Shown: one piece after another, positions 54,716-64,000 of the stretch | Numbering within the stretch: position 1 is the stretch's first letter | Layout of the letters: each line of letters begins with the position of its first letter | From: Diplolepis rosae | Taxonomy: Eukaryota; Arthropoda; Insecta; Hymenoptera; Diplolepididae | Direction of reading: 5' to 3' | Assembly (NCBI GenBank): GCA_030998225.1 | Contig: JAPYXD010000715.1 | Span: forward strand, 4,778,501-4,842,500 | Length of the DNA stretch: 64,000 nucleotides | The notes under the pieces: generated by a model | What the model saw: only the letters and a program-made list of their open reading frames with translations | Told to the model about the DNA's origin: nothing | Database searches by the model: none | Position numbers and translations under genes: made by a program

Positions 54716-55156
54716 ATACACACATATCTCTTGGTCCAAATTGGACCGTAGAATGCAAAACCGCCTTTCAACGTCTCTCGGCTTGAGTTCATGTGGAACC
54801 CAATTTCCTTGCTTTTGAATGAATCCGGCTGCTTTTAAACGTTTTAAAATGGCTTCTTGAGTGACTTCCAAAGATTCTGCAAGCTCTTCTTGTATTTGGC
54901 AACAATCTTCATCGAATAATGCTTCCAGTTCTTCATCTTCAAACTTTTTTGGCTGCCCAGGACGTTCTACGTCTTCCAAGCCAAAAACACCACTTTTAAA
55001 TCGTGCAAACCACTTTCGGCACGTTCGCTCAGCTAGAGCATGTTCACCATAAACTTCCACCAAAATACGATGACTTTCGGCAGCAGTTTTTTTCATATTA
55101 AAGTAATGAAGAAGAACTCCCCGCAAAAACACTTTTTCAGGCACAAAGTTCGACAT
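54713..55156 (-). pseudogene. Mariner transposase N-terminal fragment
   Basis: From ATG 55156: MSNFVPEKVFLRGVLLHYFN, then AESHRILVEVYGEHALAERT, TCRKWFARFKSG, DEELEALFDEDCCQIQEELA, LKRLKAAGFIQKQGNWVPHE and ERRF. Homology stops after about 130 residues, before the catalytic region, at the junction with BEL sequence. The frame is clean, so this copy is younger than the mariners in the DPH1 intron. Confidence 0.88.
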
Positions 55157-55345
55157 ATTTGAGTGAAAAAAAATTATTGTTGTTTACGCTTCAAATGAAT
55201 GACATATACTGAAAAAGACGCACAATGACAGTAGCTTTCCAACGCATGTTCGGAATATTGGAAGGATGGAATAATAATCAAGTTACGCCATCTCTTAGCA
55301 AACCGCACGAATTAAGTTATAGATCCAATAAATAACTTCACAAAC

Positions 55346-56340
55346 TGACACCTCTCAAACTTGTAACATAATTGTTGACTCACGTTTTGTTTAACTTGAG
55401 TAGGGAAGGTACTAATTCCCGCAGAATGAACAAATAATTTGCTTTTATTTTAAAGTGTATATATATTTCGGTATATACATAAGTGGTGGTTGGTTGAGAT
55501 GTAAACAGTGACTGACTTTGATCCCTTTTTTGAGACCTTACAATTTTTCTTAAACTAAACAGTAGGATGAGTGAGCGTAATGTTACACGTGGTTAGCTAG
55601 GATCTTGCTAAGAAGGGTACTTGGGCGGGTAAGTTGACATGAAAAGGTGTTGAAGATTTCGATGTGCTAGACAATGGACAATGTTTCCAGACTCTATCGT
55701 GTCATAACAAACAGATGTGACAACCGTAATAAAGAGCTTAGGACTAGAGATTGGGTCCTACATAAACCTAAGGCCTGGTCGGGACCGTTACAGGCTAGTA
55801 GTAAGTTAAAATACATGCTTCAACATCTAAATTACTTTCTCAACTTTGTAGCGATCTAATGGGGTGAACGTGACAATTTTCAGATTAAACGGCTACATTT
55901 TGTCTATTTGTAAATTTATACGTTCTATACAGTTGCGGCTCAATAAATTTCACTATTAACATCTTTTGTTCTTTCTTCATTGCCTTTTATTAACTTACGA
56001 AGCAACATACCGGCCCACATTAAACGCTAGAGTTCAATCATTATTATTTATTGTCAATTGATTTCTTTTATCATTGAAGTTCATATGTCTTATTCTTACC
56101 AGATGTGCTCTGGTACGTTATATTGCCATTTAAACAGCCTAGATAAGGTAGCATCTGTTGTTTAATCATAATTCTTCATACAACGTACTTTGAAGTCGGA
56201 AATTTAAGTTCGCAATTATATACAGACACACATACATACAAGTTATACTGACAAGAGACTCATCACCTTACTCGTAGCACTAATCAAATTTCAAACTTTT
56301 TATATTAATCTTGATACAATTTCAGTCAATTGGGAGAGGA
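55346..56340. repeat. LTR-like and AT-rich flank of BEL elements
   Basis: Starts with tgacacctctcaaacttgta, like the BEL LTR start at 52288, but the match fades after ~30 bp. The rest has no recognised gene. It could contain the 3' LTR of the minus-strand BEL element (56340-57690). The frame at 55674-55859 is not recognised. Confidence 0.4.
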
Positions 56341-57690
56341 CAAAGTTTTTGAATGCAACTTTTAAACTCTCCAGTAGTATTTTTAACTTTTCCAACTCGA
56401 ATTATTACATCTCGCCCTGGATAAGTTTCTGTAACTCGTCCCATGCTCCAGCATCATAACAACGAGTGTTTCAATTTGAATGTCTTGATTAGGATTACCC
56501 TTCCATTTTCTGCGTGTTAGTAATTGGTGAAGATATTCCTTCTGCAATCTCTTCCAAAAATGTTGAAGTTTTTGAGTATGTTTCCAGTGTGATAAGCAAT
56601 TCGAGGGTGTGTCCATAAGATTCCTCTGCGGAAAACTCGTCAATGGACCCCCAATTAGGACGTGATCAGGAGTAACAGGACGAAGGTCATAGGATCAGTT
56701 AACATAGGAGAAATAGGTCATGAATTGGAGATGGCTTTGACTTCAATGGTGTAAGTCTGTAGTTACTCGAAAGCTAACAACGCGTCTTCGACTATTCGCA
56801 AAAAACGATGTTTCTATGCCTTTACTGCAGCCTCCCACAGCCCTCCAAAATGAGGTGCTCTGGGAGGTACAAATTTAAATTTGCTCATCTAGTAAGCTTT
56901 CGCGTATTTTCTGGTTGTGTTCTTTAGTTTGAATTAAATTATAAAGTTCTTTCAGCTCACGGCTAGCACCTACGAAGTTTGTCGCGATGTCCGAGAATAT
57001 TAATTTTGCTTTGCCTCTTCTAGAAAAAAGTCGTTTTAATAACGCAATAAATGCTTCTGTAGTTAAGTCACTTACTAGTTCGAGGTGAACTGCTTTTGTG
57101 CACATACAGACGAATATTGCGACATAAACTATTAATTTGTTTCGATTTCGGAAACTTTTTTCTTTTATATATATAGGTCCGCAATAATCTACCCTAACTG
57201 TAAGAAAAGGCCTTGCATATAAGACTCTTTCTTCTGGAATATTTCCCATGAGTTATTCGATATCGCGAGGTTTAATTCGAAAACACGGTATGCATTGATG
57301 TATAATTTTTCTTGTAAAATTACGCCCGTGCAATGGCCAATCATTTCCGCGGATTGAGTGAAGTGTTGTTTGAGCTCCCGCGTGATAAAGTCTTACGTGT
57401 TCATTTTGAATGATAATTCGGGTATTATGATTTTCTCTTTGCGATAGGCAACTAGGGTCATTTTTCCAAATAGTTGGGCACATAAATTCGCGTGGAAATT
57501 TTCTTCTAGATACTGGATCCGCAGGATTGTCTTGTACAGGAGCGTGCCTCCATTTACATGACAGTACCACTTTGGATTTCTGCTACTCTGTTAGAAACGA
57601 ACGTTTTTAGTGTGTGAGATTCTGTTTTAATCCATTTCAACGTAATGGTTGAGCCTGACCAGAAGTTCGTTTCACTATATTCGAGTTAGC
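56340..57690 (-). pseudogene. BEL/Pao RNase H end and integrase, minus strand
   Basis: Read leftward: THxKTFVSNRVAE-like residues (57600), KWRHAPVQDNPADPVSR, NEHVRLYHAGAQTTLHSIRG and CIPCFRIKPRD (57253-57570) giving the HHCC zinc domain. Next comes the integrase core MGNIPEERVLYARPFLTVRV with VDYCGP (first Asp) and IFSDIATNFVGA (second Asp) at 56875-57249, then HFGGLWEAAVKA with the Glu at ~56845. The tail RNLMDTPSNCLSHW, HFWKRLQKEYLHQL and QIETLVV follows at 56383-56643. Stops and frame changes make it inactive. It faces the BEL element at 52288. Confidence 0.85.
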
Positions 57691-57939
57691 AGAATTAGAC
57701 TGAAGACTCAAAGAACACAATTTCCTCATACCATATCATGTGGTCGAGACATGAGATTTCTAATTGACCACGTTCACCGAGCCCTTGCTCTAGGAAAATA
57801 GGGAATCTTGAAAAACGAATAATGCCAGACAAAATTAGCTTAAGAGGTGTTTCGACGACATCAACAATGGCAAATCTAACCCACGAGGCAACAGGTGCAG
57901 CATACCGAGTCACATGATCGGACGCGAATGATTAAAACC

Positions 57940-58560
57940 TAAGGCAGTGAAGATCAACGCGATCAAGAAATTTCCTAGACCCACTAGCGTCCGGGTGATT
58001 CGACAGTTTTTAGAATTATCTGGTTATTTTAGGAGGTTGATCCAAGATTATGTGTAACTGGCGAGAGCACTTTCTGTCCTCCTGAAAAGGGATGTAAAAT
58101 GGGAATGGGGATGTAACCAAAGAAGGAGTTTTCGAAAGCTCCACTGACATCTCTGTAGCGAATCTATCCTGCAATATCCAGATTTTCAAAAAATCTTTAA
58201 ACTAACTACAAATACCTCCGAGTATGTGGTTGGAGCAATATTATCTCAGGAAAGAGATGGAGTAGACATCCCCGTAGCGTACTTTTCTAAAAAAATAAAT
58301 TCATAAGAGCAAATATATTCTAAACCTGAGAAAAGGTGTCTCGCAGTATTATATGCTGTAATGAACTTTTGCCTGTATTTGTATGTTCAAGAATTCGTCT
58401 TGGCCTGTGATTACGAATCAATCCACGGGATAACGTATGTTGGGAATCCTGAAGCAAGATTGCTTCGTTGGAGGCTCAGAATATAGGATTACCTGTACAA
58501 GTTCGTATATAACCAAGAAAGCTCTTCTGAGGCCTTTAAAGATTGTCACGACTCGGGTGA
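57940..58560 (+). pseudogene. Ty3/Gypsy RT end and RNase H domain
   Basis: KINAIKKFPRPTSVRVIRQF, LELSGYFRRLIQDYV, VLLKRDVKWEWG and SILQYPDFQKIFKL are the RT connection region. Then TTNTSEYVVGAILSQERDGV is the RNase H start (a TDAS-type site changed to TNTS), followed by VAYFSKKIN, KPEKRCLAVLYAVMNF and VGNPEARLLRWRLRI. Stops occur at about 58051, 58144, 58304 and 58485. The 5' half of the element is absent. Confidence 0.8.
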
Positions 58561-59130
58561 GTCATCTCAACTCTCTCTCATTACTAGAAACCACTCGAAT
58601 GTTTCAGCGTTGAATAAATCAGAGACAACTAGAAACCGCAAGCAGGTACTGATGATTCGTGATAAGCCTGAAGCAGGTACCTCAAAACCAGAACAGAATA
58701 GGGGAACCAACTACGGGAGCATTTACCTCCATTACCAGGAGTAAACTTTCTCTGTCGAGGTTAACTACGTTTCAAGCCACTAAGTCCAAGACTTTAAACA
58801 CCCAGCAGGGACCAACGACAGTAAGGACCGCGCCTATGCGAAGAGGAAGACCGCCAGGATTATAATCTATGATGTCTAAAACTGACCCCGACGAAGCCTA
58901 CACTCCCCGTGCGAAGGAAAACGATCCAGATCCACACGAGAGTTGTATTGCAAGAAGGTTTTCCACACGAAAAGGAGCAATAGAATTCCCTAAAACACCC
59001 GTGCCTAGTGACGAATCCTTCTCTGGGAGTGTGCAATCATCAAATGATGAGAGTTGTGATGATTTTGACACTTCTGTGTATAGGAAGTCACATAGCGTCC
59101 TTCCAAACCTGAATCCAGTCGCTTTTACAA
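58561..59130 (+). pseudogene. Linker region with AT-hook-like motif after Gypsy RNase H
   Basis: The frame continues past the RNase H with a low-complexity Ser/Thr/Asn-rich stretch, ending in MRRGRPPGL (58840-58862), an AT-hook-like GRPPG. After a stop, 58869-59171 is an acidic/Ser-rich frame (SDESFSGSVQSSNDESCDDF). It seems to link the Gypsy fragment to the RNase H1-like domain that follows. No family recognised. Confidence 0.4.
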
Positions 59131-59520
59131 ATGGGAATGGGTCTCCATCAAAGAGTCGACGATGCATATAGGTACAATGACAAAGATGAACCCAGGGTAG
59201 GGATGGTCGTTTGGTTTGGAACTGATCGCCCTTTAAATGTTTCTTGGCCATCTAGGGATGGGCAAACCAACAACTCCGACGAAATAGAAGCTGCTGTTAA
59301 AGCCTCCAAAAATTCACAGAAAGGGGAAATAAAGAGATTAAGAATTAATACAGATTCAAAGTGTCTATTCAGCAGCGCATTAAGGGAAACGCGGCAGCCG
59401 ACAAGTTGGCTCGTGCAGGAGTCGAAAGTGAATCGCTACCCACTCTCGAACTCTGTGATGATATTAGCGATACCGCTAAATCGCATCAGGTAATCGCCAA
59501 CGTGCCTTCACCGCTCACAA
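59131..59520 (+). pseudogene. RNase H1-like domain behind Gypsy fragment
   Basis: AYRYNDKDEPRVGMVVWFGT, DRPLNVSWPSRDGQTNNSDE and KRLRINTDSKCL fit the cellular RNase H1 pattern, with candidate catalytic Asp near the start, Glu of SDEIEAA and Asp of NTDS. A deletion and frame change follow, after which IKGNAAADKLARAGVESE (59367-59430) gives the C-terminal end of an RNase H. So it is a second RNase H, different from the Gypsy one at 58200-58480, and damaged. Confidence 0.65.
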
Positions 59521-61383
59521 ACAGCGATGAGAGTGACAATGAGGACATGACTAATATGGACACACTCAAGAATGATTTGCAAAAATCATTTTCCCAATTT
59601 GACAAATCTGTAGAAAGCAAAGAATTGAACCTATCTATGACTGATTCCGACTCGCTTTATTGAGACCATGAGGGCATAGATGCGGAAAACGATCCTGTAT
59701 GTACGCATGTTTCCAAAGCGAAGATGACGAAGAACTATTGAAGAACCTAAAAGCCCTGGATTTTTGTGGAGAGTTTGATGACAACGACTTTTCCAAAACG
59801 GTCCAGAATTTCCTAGAGAGATGCGAAAAGGGGATGTTTGCAATGACAGACGAACTGGACCCTGCGGTAGGGAGTCTCGCCGACCCAACGAAATTACGGG
59901 GTACCGGAGAGGAATAACGTACGAACACCGGTACCGTCTGTGACTCCAGATGAAAACTCGACCAGCAAATACCGTGAAGAGCGTGGGGTAAGGAGCAGCG
60001 TCACTGCTCGCGACCACGGACACTTAGAGTTCGATATTTAATATTCAATGTCACGAAGGAACCCGTGCCCTTGCACGACCTAGCGGGTTCACAACAATTA
60101 TTCTCGCAAACACTGAATTTACGTTATATTGATTAATAATGAGGCTGACCCAGAGTCTGACGCCTCGGAAGTCTCATGGCGAGGTGTTAGCTTCGCACAC
60201 CACCCGAATTTACGGTTTCCTTTATTTTACTAAGAGTAAAATTCAAACATTGAGAGAAAGAAGATCAAAGGCTACCTGCGATTCTTCGGCGTCCCCGCCA
60301 GCTACCTCGACTCGCTATCCTCTTTAGCTCAATTAGATAAAATAGACTTCAGAAGCTTTACTTTGGCACCTGCCACTTCGAACGCCGAACAGAGAATGAA
60401 TTGAGAATGGCGAGATCCGCTGGGGAGCTCGCAAAACCGGAAGATGGTGGCGCTTACAAAGCTTACCGACATTACCGACATTTACGCTGAGGTCATACTC
60501 GCGAGCAACAGGTTGGTTTGTTGACAACCTGTCAACAAAGCGACGGCGAACTCCTCTCCTTGGTGTTCTTGAGCAGGCGGAACTCACATCCGCCTGACGC
60601 ACCAAGGATCCTCTTCATGGTGTGCTGAAGCGTCGTGGTGCCGTGTCGAGTTATTCCCTCCATCGCTCTGAAGTCTCGTCCATGGCGAGAGTATTGATCG
60701 CCATCGACCGGGCGGTGATCTCGTGGTGCACCGTGTGTAAAAAGCATAAAAGGAATAGTGATTAAAACTCAGTATAGTGTATGATTGAAATCCTCGGTCT
60801 GGCAGATAGGAATAGGTTCCCCCGGAGTCTAACGTCTCCCCTCAGGTAATTAGAATTTATGAACAAAAATAATTAGAAGTCAAAGTCAGAAGCCTACCGA
60901 GCACTTTTGACTGTCACAGACAGCCTAGGGCATGATTCTCTGCTCGAGGTTTCCAAAAATTAACGACTTTTTAAACATATCTTTGTGCGTGGAAAAGTAC
61001 CACGTCACAACTCCCACCACCCAAGATGAGGCCTAAGGGGGCCGAACAGGAGCTTGACCTTCTCTCCTTGTGATCTTAGAATTGATCTCTAATGTTCTTG
61101 AACGAAAAATAAAACGACAGTTCATTGGCCAACAGATTCCCAGGTGCCAGACTGTAGGTTTTAATCAATCTTGCATGGTATTATTCCTATGCTAATAAGT
61201 AAAATAACTTGAACCTTACTTTTAACGTCGGGGAGTGGATTACTGCCCACCGACAACAGTTCACAGAGGTCTCTGTCTAATGACGAAAAAAAAGAATAAA
61301 GAAAATCATAAAAAAAAGAAAAAGGCAAAAAAAAATAGAAAGAAATGAGGAACAAAAAAAAATTACTTTCCCTCTGTGGGGTG
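59521..61383. other. Retroelement-derived region without clear genes
   Basis: Plus-strand frames 59361-59663 and 59699-59917 are acidic and low in complexity (DESDNEDMTNMDTLKNDLQK); they may be the tail of the Gypsy-like polyprotein. From about 60049 (tgtcacgaagg) to 61080 the sequence is GC-richer and non-coding, as in an LTR, but no second copy is seen here. The frames at 60333-60747 are not recognised. Confidence 0.35.
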
Positions 61384-61821
61384 TCAATTTTTATCCCACA
61401 GGGGGCAATGTAGAAATTTGTGCCCCGGTTGGCGGCACTTATGGCACAGGCCCTTCAACGCCTTGTGCCGGTCCCAGTAACCGGCATTCTTAGTCCTCCG
61501 GAATGCCGGGTCCTTTTTAATCCGGAGTAGAGCCTTCTCTGTGGGGTCCCGAGGCGCCGTACCGCTGCTGGTTTCAACGAGGCTTGGCTCCGGCTGCGTG
61601 TGTTGATGATGTTGTGGTTGAGCGACTGCTTCCGTCGCACCTGGATCCGACCTCACGACGAAGGCCCTCACCTCCTGTAGCAGCCGCTCCATGGAGGAGT
61701 CGCCGCTACTCTCGGACCCCGATACCAAGGCGTTCGGCGTCAGGGCTTTCTTCGGCCGGTCCACCGTCGGCTCCCTCTCCTTGTTGGGAGCAACTTCCCA
61801 GTCCTCCGACATTGGCCCCAA
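61384..61821 (-). CDS. Gag-like fragment with CCHC zinc knuckle
   Basis: 145 residues open on the minus strand. Low-complexity Pro/Ser/Thr/Gln-rich body (GSESSGDSSMERLLQEVRAF), then KKDPAFRRTKNAGYWDRHKA and the knuckle CHKCRQPGHKFLHC (C-x2-C-x4-H-x4-C) at the end. Typical for the C-terminus of an LTR-retrotransposon gag. The pol that should follow to the left is absent. Element type not resolved. Confidence 0.62.
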   Translation of the reverse strand: MGPMSEDWEVAPNKEREPTVDRPKKALTPNALVSGSESSGDSSMERLLQEVRAFVVRSDPGATEAVAQPQHHQHTQPEPSLVETSSGTAPRDPTEKALLRIKKDPAFRRTKNAGYWDRHKALKGLCHKCRQPGHKFLHCPLWDKN

Positions 61822-61849
61822 AACGATGCCTCTTGCTACTAAAATGAAA

Positions 61850-63063
61850 CCACCGTACAGATACTGTTATGCATGGTCGTTTCCACTTGGCTTTCACATG
61901 CCCCCTGAATAATCTATTTACAATTCACAATCTACTAAGGCAAACTACTACTTCATCCTTAATTACTTTATTCATCGCCTGGCTCTCTATCAACCTTGAC
62001 CACGTCCGGGGCTACGTCCGAAGCATCGGCAGTATCCCAACCTTCTGTTTCTAGTAATTCCCGATCCAGGGATGCCTCCCTTTCCGGATCGACCGGTTCC
62101 TCCTCATCCTCGTCTTGTAAATACCTCTGGAGATGCGCCACGTGATATCGACCGGCGAGTTGGCCTTCCTGTGACGTTCAACGAATCTAAAAAAGACTTA
62201 TACTCTCGTGTGCTCTTCTTGTTTTGCTTTAAACTTAAATTCAAACTTAGTTAACAATTTAAGAATTCTAGTAGTACAAAATTAGACAAGCCAGGTTCAA
62301 TTACAAATCCTTGTATAATTTTATTACTTTCAGAAATTCGGATAATTATAATATTTTGAATTTAAATATTCAACACTTTAATACTATTAGTTCATTCAGG
62401 TTAGGCTTAAACACAATTTCCTGCGTAAACTTTAAGTAGAAAAAGTTCTGAATATAAATTGATTTAGGTCAAAGGAATGATGTTTTTGATTTTTCTAATC
62501 TTTTTAAACCCTTCACTTGCACAATCTTGCTGCTAAGAATACATTCAAGGTTTATTCGTGGTGATTCGATGATGTTATTAACGATGGCAGATCTTGCGAA
62601 CATGCGAAGTACATCAACTGTTGAAATAAAATAATTTATTTTAAGATTTAATTCAAGATATTTAAATTTTGACAAGTAGAAATGTATTTTCTAATTATTC
62701 CTACTAGATTGATATTTTGTAATTTTGAAAATTTCTGAACTTTGAAGCTTTTATTTATGTACAATATTTTTTATCGAAATAAATTGCACATATAATTTTG
62801 AATAGCTTCAATTAAATAATTTTTGAAATTATTATCAGTTGTGACAATAAAAGTGACAATCTCACCGCTGCCACCAAATCAGCCGTTACGTCCCAAGAAA
62901 AAGGCGAGGGTAGTTTGTATTTTCTGATGTAAGGGAGGCGGTTAGTTGATAATATCAGGTTGGTAAGGCCTGATAATTTATTTTTGTTTGTGGGTACGTT
63001 GTCACTTGTCAGGTCTATGGGCCCTGAGTTGTTGACAAGGATAATAAGACACTGAATTTATAA
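61850..63063. other. Unassigned stretch
   Basis: The left part to ~62200 is GC-richer, and its complement has acidic frames that could be the upstream part of the gag relic. From 62200 on it is AT-rich with no gene recognised. Confidence 0.4.
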
Positions 63064-63927
63064 ATGCATGTGATAATTTATAATAAAAAAATAAGATGTT
63101 GGATAGGTTTACACATCATGAAAAATGAAGATAATCCCATAAAAACTAATTGGTTCCGCAAAAACATTTATTATAGTAGATTGTTAAATAATTTTTCTAA
63201 CCATCCTTTACAACACAAAATTGGAATAATAAAAAATTTGGTTGGCTCCGCTATCTTACTTGCTGACAAATCCTTCCATAATGAAAACTTAGATATTATC
63301 GAGAACTTTATAGAGTTAAATAATTATCCAAAAAATATAATCACAAATCATATTAATAAAGGAATTATTGAATTAAATGAGAGAATCACAAAACCCAAAC
63401 AAAACATAGGTATTGAAAAGAAAGAAAAAGACAAAATAATCACAATTCCTGACTATGGCACTATTTCTGAAAATATGAAGAGAATTTTAAACAAATATAA
63501 AATAAACACCATTTATAGAATGAATTCAAAATTAAACAGGTTTGTAAGATTAGGTGAGGATCCTGTATCTTCCTCAGATAAAAATAATGTAGTTTATAAA
63601 TTTAATTGTAAGTGTGGTAAAACATACGTGGGACAGACAAAAAGACCTTTACATATTCGTAGAGAGGAACATAAAAATAACATAAAACTCAACCTGAAAT
63701 ATCACAATGTCATTTCCAAACACATTCTTGAAAATGAAAATAATAGTTCGTCACATGAAATTTTGTGGAATGATTTCGAAATTGTCAATCAAGAGAAAAA
63801 CTTTCAAAAAAGAGCTTTCGCCAAAATGGTTTTCATTAAAAAAAAAAAAAACAATAGTCTAAACAAAGTCTCAGATTTGGGGCATTTTAACCACTCTTAT
63901 AATGCTATCCTGGAATTCCTTTTATAA
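63064..63927 (+). pseudogene. Penelope-like element: RT C-terminus and GIY-YIG endonuclease, 5'-truncated
   Basis: 287 open codons to TAA at 63925. From about 63145: NWFRKNIYYSRLLNNFSNHP, LQHKIGIIKNLVGSAILLAD and ENFIELNNYPKNIITNHINK are the region after the RT palm. Then NNVVYKFNCKCGKTYVGQTK with RPLHIRREEHKNN is the GIY-YIG-type endonuclease (here VYK...TYVGQTKR) with its Cys pair and His. The RT catalytic core is missing upstream, so the copy is 5'-truncated at about 63080-63130. The ATG at 63064 is only the first in frame. The open frame suggests a fairly recent insertion. Confidence 0.87.
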
Positions 63928-64000
63928 AACTTGATAAAAAACAATCCAATTTTTTGTTTCCACTTACTTATGATTGGTTTCCGTTTCTTACTTAATTTAT

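Larger units (their letters stand above)
52288..54720 (+). mobile_element. BEL/Pao LTR retrotransposon relic, plus strand
   Basis: A 5' LTR-like start tgacacctcttaaacttgta at 52288 has a close copy at 55346 (tgacacctctcaaacttgta), consistent with LTR starts, although similarity also reaches ~20 bp upstream of TG. Gag begins near 53009 (MSTENDKLKTEIANAK) and continues with frameshifts to VNLPTFSGSYETWLGFHDLF (53333). A deletion joins it to the protease. The reverse transcriptase is cut short, and the relic ends where an inverted mariner fragment begins at about 54713. Confidence 0.75.

Noticed and set aside
60049..61080. Complete LTR
   Set aside because: Starts with TG-like sequence after the Gypsy-type region, but no partner copy or clear polypurine tract is visible in the window.
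1..64000. tRNA genes, rRNA and CRISPR arrays
   Set aside because: No A/B-box pair with clover-leaf potential, no rRNA-like tract and no regularly spaced short repeats with unique spacers were seen by eye; the 11 bp array at 43.3 kb has no spacers.

Overview
The window is eukaryotic, AT-rich and intron-bearing, and it looks like an insect genome (possibly a hymenopteran, but the species cannot be fixed from sequence alone). The only clear host gene is DPH1 (diphthamide synthesis), on the + strand in four exons: 4634-4946, 5085-5392, 27891-28274 and 28352-28582. Its second intron is 22.5 kb long and packed with decayed transposable elements. Nearly everything else is mobile DNA. Layout: 42-2916 is a large foldback element with a smaller inverted-repeat element inside one arm. 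The giant DPH1 intron (5393-27890) holds two inverted-repeat blocks, a relic of a TE-associated ORF, a ~150 bp degenerate tandem repeat, a three-layer nest (mariner > TIR element > mariner), a Tc1/mariner-type relic, pieces of an R1-type LINE around a ~3 kb degenerate AT-rich repeat array, and a TIR element with ~290 bp arms. Right of DPH1 lie a piggyBac relic (30.1-31.0 kb) and then the main feature: a ~16 kb Maverick/Polinton (about 32.75-48.95 kb) with ~147 bp inverted repeats, sitting between the N-terminal (31.4-32.66 kb) and C-terminal (49.1-50.7 kb) halves of one P-element/THAP9-like transposase. The Polinton has a leftward virion block (uncharacterised ORF, putative nuclease-fold ORF, major capsid, minor capsid, and a PLA2-like + membrane-active + adenain-like protease polyprotein), a rightward block (packaging ATPase, DUF8207-like ORF, coiled-coil ORF, retroviral-type integrase with chromodomain) and a leftward protein-primed DNA polymerase B. 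The polymerase is open throughout, but ATPase, integrase and probably the capsid gene carry frameshifts or stops, so the copy is decaying. From 50.8 kb to the end there are more relics: an inverted-repeat Penelope-like remnant with a perfect 12 bp flanking repeat, a second Polinton polymerase fragment, two BEL/Pao elements in opposite orientation, a mariner fragment, a Ty3/Gypsy fragment followed by a second, RNase H1-like domain, a gag zinc-knuckle ORF, and the 3' half of a Penelope-like element with a GIY-YIG endonuclease. Calls rest on reading motifs by eye; family names for relics are by motif only.
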